Below are positions 54,052 through 64,000 of a stretch of 64,000 nucleotides of DNA, piece after piece. The stretch is from Molanna angustata (taxonomy: Eukaryota; Arthropoda; Insecta; Trichoptera; Molannidae). The notes under the pieces are model-generated. The model saw nothing but the letters and a program-made list of their open reading frames with translations, ran no database searches and was not told the origin of the DNA. Where the stretch lies: positions 19,773,217-19,837,216 of the forward strand of contig OY754982.1 in assembly GCA_963576475.1 (NCBI GenBank). The letters run 5' to 3'. The position numbers and the translations under genes were made by a program. Positions within the stretch are counted from its first letter, which is position 1. Every line of letters starts with the position of its first letter.

Positions 54052-55400
54052 ATAAATCTGCAGAAAAATCTCAAAATCACGCAGACTTTTTTTTAGAATA
54101 GGTAAGTATCAAAGCTGGAGGCTTCTAGTGTGTTAAAATATATTATTTATCTAATATTACAATGGAAAACTTTGTAATGATATGGGAAAACACAAATTAG
54201 TTTGCTATATTTAAATTTTATACAAAATATAAATCTCTGTGATGGTCTGTAATGTCTAGCTTTGACTCTGTTCTTAGACTGCATCAGCAATCGAGAGTAT
54301 TCTCAAGTGTTAAGGAGGTGATCGTTGACTATGTCGAGTCTTCGAATCTAAATCATTTGACTTCAAGCTCCCACGCTAGCGACACCCATCCAATAACAAA
54401 CAGTAACACTACCTTGTGGCGGATTTTATATTACTATTTTTTTATTTAACGTGTTTTTTTAATTTGTAGAAACTAAAATAAAAGTGATTTGTGATAAATA
54501 ATATTGTTGGCAAGGTGAAAAAGTCATTGTGTTGTGTTTATGGAATAATCTTTTAAGGTATAACCTTTATTTCATTTTGTTTTATAATTCGAATAGTAAG
54601 ATCATGAATGGATTTTTTTTTTCATAAAAAGAACTTGTTTCGAAAAATGTTATGGATCACATTATTTTTTTGAAAAACAAATTTTAACAATTGAACTTTT
54701 TAAATATATTTTAGTTTGTTTTTTGAAAATTATATGGACGCGAATTCATGTTTATACAATACGCAAATATAAACATTACATTTATTTATGAAAAATGATT
54801 TGTGTCACGGTATTATAAATATCTTGTCAAAGAAAGAAAGAAAGAAAGAAATAATGTTTTCTAATCATATTTCTTATTTGATTGAATTTCAATAAATAAA
54901 ATTTAGGATGAATTAAGAAATATAAAATAGAAAGGGATAATTTCTTAGGAAATGTCAAAGAAATAATTTATAATAATATTTAAAATTAGTTTATAACTAG
55001 TAGTTTTTGTGTGACAATTAGTCAATATTGTCGAGTAGGTAATGAATGTAGGTAATGAATCAATATTGTCGAGTTTAAAAATTTACGAATAATGTCGTCT
55101 ATGTTAGCTGTAAGCAAAGATTACCAGTTCAAAAAAAATCTACCCTTACATATGTTACAATAGCTACATTTTAGAATAAAAAATCTATAAAAAAATCTGA
55201 CTTAGACTGTCGTTGGCATGAACCACGTGATAATAAATATAATAAATATCAGATGATTAGTAAAGTTTCATACTTTACTATTCAAAAATCCATTTTGAAT
55301 TTATTGCACGGAATACCTACACAGTTAAATTATCATTTCTGAGAACTCCAAACTAGATTTTTTTGCAAAATGTGTTTTGTTTCCTCATTGCCGATAAAAT
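54052..55400. other. spacer with a possible unknown exon near 54250
   Basis: At 54240-54420 composition is more balanced and a plus frame reads LRLHQQSRVFSSVKEVIVDY then VESSNLNHLTSSSHASDTHP; I do not recognise it. Elsewhere: a GAAAGAAAGAAA repeat at 54828-54850 and a GTAGGTAATGAAT duplication near 55035. No firm feature. Confidence 0.3.
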
Positions 55401-55409
55401 ATAAACATT

Positions 55410-55510
55410 TCCTTGAACCCTATGCAAGTGGCAAGTTTATTACAATGATACATACAATTGACCTCAGTACGCCGGTACAGAAATCAAACTACTTACCACT
55501 ATGTCACTCA
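55410..55510 (-). mobile_element. SINE-3 remnant
   Basis: TGAACCCTATGCAAGTGGCA, AGTTTATTACAATG and CCGGTACAGAAATCAAACTA are diverged pieces of SINE-3 with the middle deleted. Confidence 0.4.
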
Positions 55511-55796
55511 AATCTCTCAAATTATTCATCATACAGTAAATCTGTTTATTAACACGCTTCCACAAACAGAGGAAATTATCTATGAATTTTTTTATGTATT
55601 TTCAGCGATACCTTTTTACCACGTTGTCCAATTTCGATGATTCTTTTTTTTTTAGAAAGAGATTACTTCTGGGGTGATTCTATTTTAACTAAGTTAACAC
55701 ATTTGATGATGGGATACATGATATATCATGAAACTCGTAAATTTCGTACGTATTATTGTGTAGGCGTATGAAAGACAATATTGTACTTACAATATT

Positions 55797-55880
55797 TGTA
55801 CTACATATACAAATCATCACGCCATGTCCCTTATAGGCATACTGAATCGAACTCCACATTTTTCTATCTTAACATACATT
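55797..55880 (-). mobile_element. RTE LINE 3' end scrap
   Basis: AATCATCACGCCATGTCCCT, then TATAGGCATACTGAATCG, resemble the 3' end at 56255-56310 with changes. No coding part left. Confidence 0.55.
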
Positions 55881-55884
55881 CATT

Positions 55885-56250
55885 TTTAATTCGTATTTTT
55901 TATACAAAGTTCATGTTGGAATATTTAGTACTTAATAATCCATTTGATTTTTTCATACATATTTCTATAATCAATAATTAACTTTCCATTTGAAATTAAA
56001 GATTTACTGTCATGCAATAAATAACTGTAAGCACAATGATAGATTTATTCCTAAATTGACCAAATAGTGAGAATTCCACAAATCATATCAAGTTGTTCCA
56101 TAAACCATAATCAAGTTGATTATCGTACCATAACTAAGTATTTAATGATTAAAATTATCACTATGACACTCTTTCCTTCAAAACAATTAAACACAGATGT
56201 CTACAACCTATCTCCATTTATTTACTTCGATTTTTCACTGAAGGATAGCA
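55885..56250. other. AT-rich spacer, nothing recognised
   Basis: No gene or family recognised. Confidence 0.5.
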
Positions 56251-56254
56251 ATAC

Positions 56255-56480
56255 ATACATACCATCACGCCATGTCCCTCGCGGGGTAGGCAGAGAGAAC
56301 TGAACGCCACTTATTTCTATCTTGACACACATTCATCGCCTCGTCGACATTCATACATTGTCCTATACATGTTCGTCTGTTATTCATGCTTCTGACATTT
56401 CCGTCTTTCAAAATACTGTTAAAATGGACGTGCCATCCCTTTCTTGGGCAGCCCCGACCTATCATTCCATTCCTGTCCGC
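56255..56480 (-). pseudogene. RTE-type LINE C-terminus and 3' end
   Basis: The minus-strand frame reads MIGRGCPRKGWHVHFNSILK, DGNVRSMNNRRTCIGQCMNV, then DEAMNVCQDRNKWRSVLSAY and PARDMA before the stop. It is the best preserved of the four copies of this tail in the window. The 3' end with CATACATACC follows. The 5' part is cut off near 56520. Confidence 0.88.
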
Positions 56481-56629
56481 AGTTTATATTTTCTTAATCA
56501 GGCGATCCTCAGTCATTCTCCCCATGGATAGCAATGTACATAAAAATATTCATATTTATTATTTATAATTTTTGACTGCTAATTCTTGATAGAATTCCAT
56601 TATCAACTATATAAAATTACTTCAAAAGA

Positions 56630-56765
56630 AGTAAAATACATTTTTTTATTTTTTTTCCACTAATTTAAAAGTATTGACCATCTATGCGATTCGCTCTAAG
56701 AGGATCTACAAAATGGATCAATACTTTCAAATTAGTGGAAAAAGTTTAAAAAAATGTTTTGTTAT
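56630..56765. repeat. foldback element with about 45-bp arms
   Basis: AAAATACATTTTTTTATTTT..TTTCCACTAATTTAAAAGTA and the reverse complement (TACTTTCAAATTAGTGGAAA..AAAAATGTTTT) enclose GACCATCTATGCGATTCGCT. It is a small MITE-like element. No clear target duplication beyond AT sequence. Confidence 0.75.
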
Positions 56766-56769
56766 ATAA

Positions 56770-57540
56770 TTTATTCATATTTATATAAATTGTATGCACG
56801 GCATACTTTTTCATACAGTTAAAAACGATAAATTTAATAATACTATCTATTAATAACTTTATATACGAGAAAATCACATTTTTATAAAAAAAAAAACATT
56901 CAAAACAAACAATAAATGATATCAATTTATATGGTAATGGTTTCTATATAAAAAAAAGTTTCCTGTCTGAAATTGACTGTGAATGTTTTTTTCATAATAT
57001 TGAATATGCTCTTTAAAATAGAGCATGTTAAAAATTAACATTATATTTCCTTAAACAAACGCTTGGGCAAAATAGGTCGTTTATCATATTAAAAAAATCA
57101 ATCTATAAACAAACCATCATTCAAACAGTCGATACAATTTTATTTTATTATTATTCTTATTTATAAAATTAAGCATAATGGGATGGTGTGGTTCAACAAC
57201 TTGAAACAGGTTTGAGATTAGCGACTGAATATGATGAATTCAAAAGAAAAATAAAAAAGTGTTGTTAAATTTGATTGTTTTTTAAATTATGTATATCCAC
57301 TTCAATTTGTATAGCAATAATTCTGCATATATATTTTATTGCTTTTTTTTAGATTTTTTATGTTTTTATGCTTTTTTATATTCTGTATCTTTTTCTGTAT
57401 TTTTTGATCGTATTCTTTTTAATATAATGTAATATAAATGAAAAAAAAATAGTACCTACTTACTTATTTTTTGAGTATCTATATGTTATTTTTGTATGTC
57501 TGTTTGTCGTCTTATAAAGTGTACTATGTAATGTCCTTAT
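56770..57540. other. AT-rich spacer, nothing recognised
   Basis: No coding exon or family recognised. A small hairpin, ATGCTCTTTAAAATAGAGCAT, lies near 57006. Confidence 0.5.
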
Positions 57541-57544
57541 TATG

Positions 57545-57905
57545 TCTTCTTCTTCTTCTTCTTCTTTAGCCTTCCTCCCTCCACTGCTGAATGAAGGCCT
57601 CTTCCATTCTTTTCCATTCGTCTCTGTCTCTCCCCTTTCGCATCCAGCTTGCTGAACTATGTCATCGGACCACCTTTTGGGGGGTCTTCCGACACTTCTA
57701 TTTTTGGTCCAGGTACTCCACTGTAGGATTCTGGGTGCCAACCTAGTATCCCCCTGTCGAGCCATATGCCCAGCCCATTGCCACTTCAACTTTGCAATTC
57801 GATCCATAATACCTGTGACTCTTGTTCGTCGTCTTACTTCTTCGTTTCTTAATTTATCTCGAAGGTTCACGCCGAGCATCTGTCTCTCCATGGCCTTCTG
57901 CGTGC
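57545..57905 (-). pseudogene. RTE-type LINE C-terminus with GAA-repeat tail
   Basis: The minus-strand frame reads MERQMLGVNLRDKLRNEEVR, RRTRVTGIMDRIAKLKWQWA, GHMARQGDTRLAPRILQWST, then RSVGRPPKRWSDDIVQQAG. This is the classic tail of a widespread insect RTE-like pol (MER.MLGVSLRD.IRNE.IR.RT.V.DI..RI..LKW.WAGHI.R). The frame runs on into the GAA tail as a run of Glu. The copy is 5'-truncated at about 57905. Confidence 0.9.
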
Positions 57906-58191
57906 ATTTCAGCCTTATTATGTGATAAAATAAAATAAAATTGTAAATATATATTAAATTTATTATAACACAAGATATTTTTTGCGTTATAAATGTTACA
58001 AAATCCCATGAACATGTAACAGTGTGGTACAGTTTTAAATTTTATCACACATAAATTACAAAATTTTAACCCATACAATACAAAAATTGTAATATAAATA
58101 AGATAGAACAGATTGAGAAATTTCTAGATCAATTAATATATCTTAATATACCTTGACATGAGAATATAATATCATTTTATTTACTTTTCAG

Positions 58192-59463
58192 ACAATTTTG
58201 GTTGAGAAATGCGAAGATACCATAGTAAACACGAAATGTATGCCATCATCGAGCTATGAGCGTGAATCGTATGAAAAAAAATAACTGTTTATAATTACAA
58301 ACCATCGTGTGACAAAAAAGACATTAAACCACCCATATTACATGGTCTATGAACACACGACAAAACAAATAGATCAAACCAAGAACGTTTATGACAACAT
58401 TTTGCACGAAGACTATAATAAATAAGGCTAATTATTTATCATAATTTAATTTCTATAACAAACAGGCGACGAAACGCAACGATAAAAGAAAACTTTTAAG
58501 ATTTCATCGAACGAAACATTTAGATTAAGATCAAATTCCATGTGTGCAAAGACACTGATACAGGAATCATTAAATTATGAACTGAGTTTTGCAACAGAAT
58601 TTATCGACAAAAACAAACTGATCATTAAATACAAAAAAAAAATAACTAGACTACATAATCCAGATGTTAATTGTGAGATACGATTCATCAGGTATGTTCA
58701 GAAACAAACTCTCAACGAAGGAGTATTCAAAATAATGTATGAGATATAATTTTGTAATGAAGACTTGCAGTTAAGATGCAATATAACAATCAACAATAAG
58801 AACATATTGAACACACGGGACAGTCGTTGCAGACGTTGAGGTATTTTCTAATGGAATTTCGTGGCTAATAATCTACCAACAAAATTATAAAGAAAGCCCT
58901 TTTTTATATACAATATAACGACTTCACGCCCTTGACCGATTCGAGATCTAGTTTTCACGGGATGTACATACATCATAGATAATTGAAGCTACTGTCAGGA
59001 AGAGAAAAGATACCTTGGGCAACTAATAATAGGTAACAGCGATGAACGCAGCTATGCTGTGAAACTGTCGGTACCATACCATCGATCGAAAACGTGAAAA
59101 ATCAATTTGGACGAGAGTCAATATCAAGGGCATTCCATTGAGACGACAACGGATTACACCAGAAAACAGTAGAAGTAAATAAAAACAGAAGATAGTCAAA
59201 AAATAGCAGATAATCGGAGCAATATCAAAGAGAAAGGCCATCAAGTTTTAGACGAAAACAATACGCCACACAATTGTAACGTGAACCTGGTCTTAATTTG
59301 AAAGAGAACTATCGCTGTAAACAAGTTTCTACTAACTAAACAACTCAATAAACGAGAACTTGGATTTGTTTAAGAAGACTACAGATCACAGTATTTCATT
59401 GTCATATTTCTGTTTGTCAATGGGAGAGGAAATGGCGAATGGCGAACGATTCAACATCAAATG
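58192..59463 (+). other. candidate 1.27-kb spliced exon, mostly 5' UTR
   Basis: The left border is TTTATTTACTTTTCAG, a good acceptor; the right border is AAATG then GTGAGTACC, a good donor. Between them the sequence is A-rich and T-poor with many CpG and CAA/GAA words, unlike the T-rich sequence on both sides, and contains no recognised repeat. Short upstream frames are present, the longest 69 codons (58540-58749, starting MCAKTLIQESLNYEL). The layout suggests a long 5' UTR exon that ends in the first codons of a protein. This rests on borders and composition only. Confidence 0.45.
59420..59463 (+). CDS. candidate first codons of an unknown gene
   Basis: ATG at 59420 opens MGEEMANGERFNIK plus TG, and the second ATG (59432) has the better context (GAGGAAATGGC). 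The donor GTGAGT follows at 59464. If the next exon starts with G, the split codon is Trp, giving MANGERFNIKW. A start of this form (x-x-F-x-L/I-x-W then usually N) recalls the opening of insect BTB/POZ proteins of the tramtrack group, but 11-15 residues are too few to be sure and no BTB domain is visible in the window. The rest of the gene would lie after a long intron, beyond 64 kb. Confidence 0.3.
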
Positions 59464-59464
59464 G

Positions 59465-61025
59465 TGAGTACCTCCTCATAAAAATATAACATTCAAATTT
59501 ATAATATATCCGCCTGACATAGCTAACTATTAGTCTAATCTAAGAGATAGCAACGTCAAAAAACAATTCATCTTTAATAGCGGTTTGGTTATATGTATTT
59601 TCTTCCTTATTGAATATAGGTATGAAAAAGGTAAGTCAGACGCCTGGGAGTGGTTGCGTTTACTAGCACGTATCCCCTTTCTATAGGTGAAAATTTCAGA
59701 TTTTAATATCATTTGTATCTTTGTATGTCCTTTTTGTGATCTTATACCATCCATCTGATTACAATGAAACTTGGTAACTTGTTGAAGATTTCTGAAAAAA
59801 AAAATCTGCTTCTTCTTCTTGTTTTTTCAATATTTTTACATATACCAGTAACAGTAAGAACGTATTTCACAAACGGAAATGAGTAAAAATAACATTTAAA
59901 ATGATAAATGGAAAATACCCCTTTTGCATTTCCATTTGAAATGGATTTGTGTGATATAAAGGACACCTCCGATTTACATACTATTTTTGAATGTTAATAT
60001 TCTAATTTTTGGTATAAATAGTTACAATATATGAAGTTTATGAATTATAAACATAATGGGACTCGTGAGACTCATAAAATTATGCCAGTCAAATACATCT
60101 ACACACCTGATGACATTGATCTATGATTTTGAAATGTCAAATCGCGTCGAAAATGGTTTCGTTGACATATATTGTGACGGGCATTTTGACTTGATTGATC
60201 TGTTTTGATGTTTTTTGAGGTAGTGGTTAATATTAGTACAAAGTATCTTGATTTTGTTTCTACCTAATGTAGAGCGGAAACTATCATCATCCTGTTCATA
60301 AGAGCATTGTCACTGAAGAGTTTTAAACTGCTAGCCCAAGAACAGGGTCTCCCAGTTTGGCATCAGTAGTCTACTTGTTTGTGCCATTGTATAATATGGT
60401 ATGATAAAAATAAACAAAATGTAGTATTATTGATACAAAATCAATGAAGTCATTTTAATTCTCTTGTATCCCTTTTTGTCCATTTACAACTGTGTTAACT
60501 TTCATTTTTAATTCACAATACTCTAGCACATGTTCTATTAAAAGTTTTTTCTACGTCATTTAATTAATCATTTGCTTCATTGGCGTAGTGAAATGAAAAT
60601 TTAATTCATCAATAAAACTTAAGTTAAGCCGTGTAATGCACCTGAGTTTTAATTAGAAATCGATTTTTTATTGGATAATTGTACACTGTCATAAAAATTT
60701 ATATGCTTAAATTTTATGATCGTAATTTTCCATCATTATTCACTTAAAAAATTAATGTTTTGGGTTGTGAATATTGTAAAGTGGGTTCATAATTTGCATA
60801 TTGCAATGTTAAGAGTATATTTTGAAGAAAGTAGCTACCTTGTCATCAAGTTCATCAATTTCAAGTGCCTCTGCGCTTGTGAAAATAATCGCTTTTTCTG
60901 TCTTTACTGGCGTAATTGCGTACCTGTAATTTAAATACCTAACATTCAAATTGATTTTCTGTCTTCATATTCCTTATAGGATTCATAAAAAATACGCTTT
61001 CATGCTCTTGTCATATTAAACACCA
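59465..61025. other. probable intron or intergenic, repeat-poor
   Basis: AT-rich. At 59650-59790 there is a fragment with TCTGATTACAATGAAACTTG, similar in reverse to the end of the 40939 repeat (TTTCATTGTAATCGG). At 60290-60380 a more balanced stretch with CAGGGTCTCCCAGTTTGGCA was not identified. Confidence 0.4.
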
Positions 61026-61030
61026 CATTA

Positions 61031-61414
61031 CCCCCTATTCAGTAACTATTGTAACTAAAATAGGAACGTTCTAAAATTGTAGATTTTAGATTTACGGTCT
61101 TATTTCAACGTTATAAAATATAAACTTGGAATAAATGGTTTAGGAACGTACCTATATTGGTCGGAACGTTCTCAAAAAGTTACTGAATTAGACGTATTTT
61201 GAATAATTATAAATATGATGAAAATTTCATCATTCTTATAATTATTCATACGTCTGATTCAGGAACTTTTTAAGAACTTTCCGACCAAAATACGTTCGTT
61301 CCTATTCCACATAGTCCATGTTTATATTTTATAACGCTGAAATAAGACCGTAAATCTAAAATCTACAATTTTAGAACGTTCCTATTTCAGTTACAATAGT
61401 TACTGAATAGGGGG
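61031..61414. mobile_element. foldback MITE, intact ends, TA target (copy 2)
   Basis: 384 bp. Ends CCCCCTATTCAGTAACTATT and its exact inverted counterpart; TA is found on both sides (61029-61030 and 61415-61416), as for Tc1/mariner-type elements. The arms run for about 150 bp, so the whole element folds on itself. No transposase frame. Confidence 0.9.
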
Positions 61415-61416
61415 TA

Positions 61417-62405
61417 CTATCGATTTGACATTTATTACACATGCCCCTCACTATTGATGTTAGATGTTTTGATATCTCATAGATTGGTATAAAAACGGTT
61501 AGTATGTTTTTTTTTGCAAATTTTCGGAAACACCGACTATTTGATTGCAAGAAATTGACGCTCGTAAATATAACCACTATATACCTACTCATTTCCATCT
61601 ACAGGATGTTTTTCCAATACATTAGGTACTTATGAGATTATTTATCCAGAAGAGTAGCATAACATTGAATATAGTTAAAATGTTGGTTATTTGCTATTAT
61701 TGAACGATTTCATTTTTAATGTTGAAACTTAGCTATTTTAGTTTAGTTGCTTTATTGACTAAAATAATTAATTTTATATTACGACACATTTGCATGCACC
61801 TTCACATATATACGAACCACATACATAACACTCACTCTCACACACATACACATTAACATAGTATGTTAATACACAGATTAATATACTTTTAATATACTAC
61901 TTAATTATAAGTACTAATATACAAAAAACTAAATAATGTACTAAATTTTTAATATAATAATTATACTTCATATAAATATAGGTACTACTATACTACGATT
62001 GTAAGTTAATAATTGATGTACAAGTTAATTTATATTTTATTTAATTATTATTTCAAAAATTGAAAGCTTCAATTTCAAAAATAAATTAATAAAAATAATC
62101 CATAACAGATTTGCTTTTTATGTATTAGTTTTTTTTTTCATAAGAGAAAACAGGAGATTTAAAAACACAAGAAATAAATAAACCCCCATAATCAAATATA
62201 CAAATATTATTAACATAATTACATAAATTAACAAAAGTATTTTAGGATTTATTGTTATTTTATAAAAACCGTAAGTTTATATCCTTTATGTATAGACCAT
62301 TTTAATTTGCGTATATTAAATATACATATTTGTTCTTACCGCGCAACGCAGTGCCTAGCCTAATGCAGCAAAATTCTTTAGAGAATACTTTACCTACATA
62401 TACGT
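61417..62405. other. AT-rich spacer, nothing recognised
   Basis: No gene or family recognised. A CACATACATAACACTCACTC simple stretch lies near 61818. Confidence 0.5.
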
Positions 62406-62411
62406 TTGGAT

Positions 62412-62658
62412 GGATCGGTAAAAATTCCTTATTTTCAAGCGAAAATAATTTCAGTATTACAATATATAGAACTTTCAAAATTGAATTGATAGGGATCTCA
62501 TTTAAAAGGCATAATTGGTGAACGTTGCGCAAGCGCATAAAGTGATCACGTAAACCAGCCGATGACAGGTCGTAAGCCCTGTAGGTGCCTTGATTTCCCG
62601 GTTCTCCTACAATAAATATTCCAACTTCGTCTCTATTGAGATAATTAAAAATCTGTTA
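62412..62658 (-). mobile_element. R-element copy 6, 5' half
   Basis: The minus strand starts TTTAACAGATTTTTAATTAT at 62658 and runs to CTTGAAAATAAGGAATTTTT. It is very similar to the copy at 62665-63203 that follows in the same orientation. The 3' half is missing. Confidence 0.85.
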
Positions 62659-62664
62659 AAAAAT

Positions 62665-63203
62665 ATCTTTGACTCCCGACAGGGAAAAAAATCCAATGTT
62701 TGCGCATATGCAATAATAAAAATATTCGATTACTTACACATTGGTACAAGTAGGTAAATAAGACAAAAATGACCTTATAAGTCTGGCGCAATTCAGGGGT
62801 GACTTCTATGCGAAAAATGCATTGTCACCTCAGATATAAGAATTGTAGCTTTCATTATTTACAAAAAACCAATTCTCTCAATAGATGGCGTTCCAACAAA
62901 ATAAATAAAATAAAAATAATAAGATTGTTGTTCATAATTTCACCCATAGATGGCTGTAGTAAAAATTCCTTATTTTCAAGCGAAAAGAATTTCAGTATTA
63001 CAATATATAGAACTTTCAAAATTGAATTGATAGGGATCTCATTTAAAAGGCATAATTGGTGAAAGTTGCGCAAGCGCATAAAGTGATCACGTAAACCAGC
63101 CGATGACAGGTCGTAAGCCCTGTAGGTGCCTTGATTTCCCGGTTCTCCTACAATAAATATTCCAACTTCGTCTCTATTGAGATAATTAAAAATCTGTTAA
63201 AGA
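62665..63203 (-). mobile_element. R-element copy 7, full length without palindrome
   Basis: The minus strand starts TTTAACAG at 63203, includes GATCACTTTATGCGCTTGCG and CACCCATAGATGGCTG in reverse, and ends CCCTGTCGGGAGTCAAA at 62668. It lacks the inverted second 3' end of the 7549 copy, so that inverted part is not a fixed piece of the family. Only 6 bases separate it from copy 6, forming a head-to-tail pair. Confidence 0.88.
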
Positions 63204-63204
63204 A

Positions 63205-63488
63205 TGTATGAGGATGTATTTGTATTTTACTTTTCACGAGGAAATATTCATACTATGGATTATTTGATTTTACAAAAAAAAAACTGAGAACATTGTGTGA
63301 AAACGTATCGAGCCAATGTTTAGATTTATAAAATACCTATCATTTAAAAACAACATTCATGTTTCTAAGCCTTATAAGTTTTGAGTTATGGATAAACCTG
63401 AGAAAATAGGTATTATTAAAAAAAATATTACGAAAAAAGTACACAAGATGAAAGAAAGTATATCGGGCCAATGTATAGACAAATAATA
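63205..63488. other. spacer, nothing recognised
   Basis: AT-rich. GTATCGAGCCAATGTTTAGA near 63306 and GTATATCGGGCCAATGTATA near 63459 are similar to each other and may be a short direct repeat. Confidence 0.4.
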
Positions 63489-63489
63489 A

Positions 63490-63975
63490 GAGAGATACAA
63501 AAGAGAAAGGCAATCGTGGTTTCACTGGATTCATGAATCCAGGCCCACGAGCATAGGCGACCAGAGTACCAGCCAGAACAGGCGAGCCACATGGGCTCGC
63601 AACCATGTATGCGGGATTAAGGGGCCCCTTTATGACTCAAGTCACGCTCACCACTCACCCACCAATCTCTGACTGATACTCCACTCCCCTGCGCAACCAA
63701 ATCCAATAGGATGCGGATAATACTGCTTTTACCACCCTATCCAAAAGTTCTTTTATTTTACCTCTTGGGAGACCCGGGTCATTAAAGTAGGAATATAAAA
63801 ATTTTGCGGGCAGGCCTCTCGTCCCCACCTCTACAGCATATATTATACCTGTGCTAAAGTCATTTTGAACTGTTCTATCTACCAGTTCCTTGTACTTGTT
63901 TAGTTTGTATTGGTGGTCTTTTGGAATATTTGTATCCCATGGAACAGTCAGCTCCACATAAATAACTCTTTTCAA
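63490..63975 (-). pseudogene. LINE pol C-terminal domain, runs towards window end
   Basis: The minus-strand frame reads YVELTVPWDTNIPKDHQYKL, NKYKELVDRT, then VEVGTRGLPAKFLYSYFNDP, GLPRGKIKELLDRVVKAVLS and SYWIWLRRG. VELTVPW..N....A..K..KY..L and EVG.RG.....L form a C-terminal domain found in several non-LTR retrotransposon pols. The open frame continues to near 63975 without a break, and the element may extend past the window. It matches 23945-24355. Confidence 0.85.
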
Positions 63976-64000
63976 TGAAAGAGAGCAAACTAAAAAGAGA

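Overview
This window is AT-rich insect genomic DNA. The short GGTAGGTACCTAC-type strings, the many RTE-type LINE 3' ends (a GGCCT..GTTCAGCAGTGG-like tail followed by GAA, ATG or CATA repeats), tRNA-derived SINEs and small Helitrons point to Lepidoptera. That order-level call is an inference. There is no sign of bacterial, organellar or viral gene organisation, and no CRISPR array, operon or origin.

Only one gene is recognised with confidence: the 3' half of an LPGAT1-type acyltransferase on the + strand. Its four exons (15668-15804, 16950-17098, 19099-19277, 20239-20508) have clean GT/AG borders and matching phases and give 244 residues ending at a stop. The first exon seen carries the FPEG acyltransferase block. 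The upstream exons, including the HxxxxD catalytic block, were not found here. Downstream lies a T-rich, repeat-poor stretch of about 9 kb that may include a long 3' UTR.

Three weaker gene signals are reported as candidates: a TATA plus CRE-like promoter at 6.57 kb with a short open frame, a GC-rich TATA-less promoter with an NRF-1-like palindrome and a minus-strand splice donor at 50.64-50.74 kb, and an A-rich exon of about 1.27 kb (58192-59463) that ends in a well-placed ATG, 14 codons and a GTGAGT donor.

Most of the rest is repeats. 0-15 kb holds a 19-copy 78-bp minisatellite, copies of an unclassified retroposon-like 'R-element', LINE fragments, SINEs and hairpins. 15-20.5 kb is the LPGAT1 3' half with LINE fragments in its introns. 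20.5-30 kb is repeat-poor. 30-47 kb is a cluster of short non-autonomous Helitron-like elements (TC...CTRR ends, terminal hairpins, a TG/AC microsatellite core) in two subfamilies, including one nested insertion that fixes the element ends to the base. 47-64 kb holds MITEs, LINE remnants, SINEs, a 400-bp AAAT-type microsatellite and a tandem pair of R-elements.

No single convincing undescribed biological system was found. The most novel-looking material is the R-element family, which shows inverted 3'-end structures and an internal minisatellite, and the Helitron family with its nested history.
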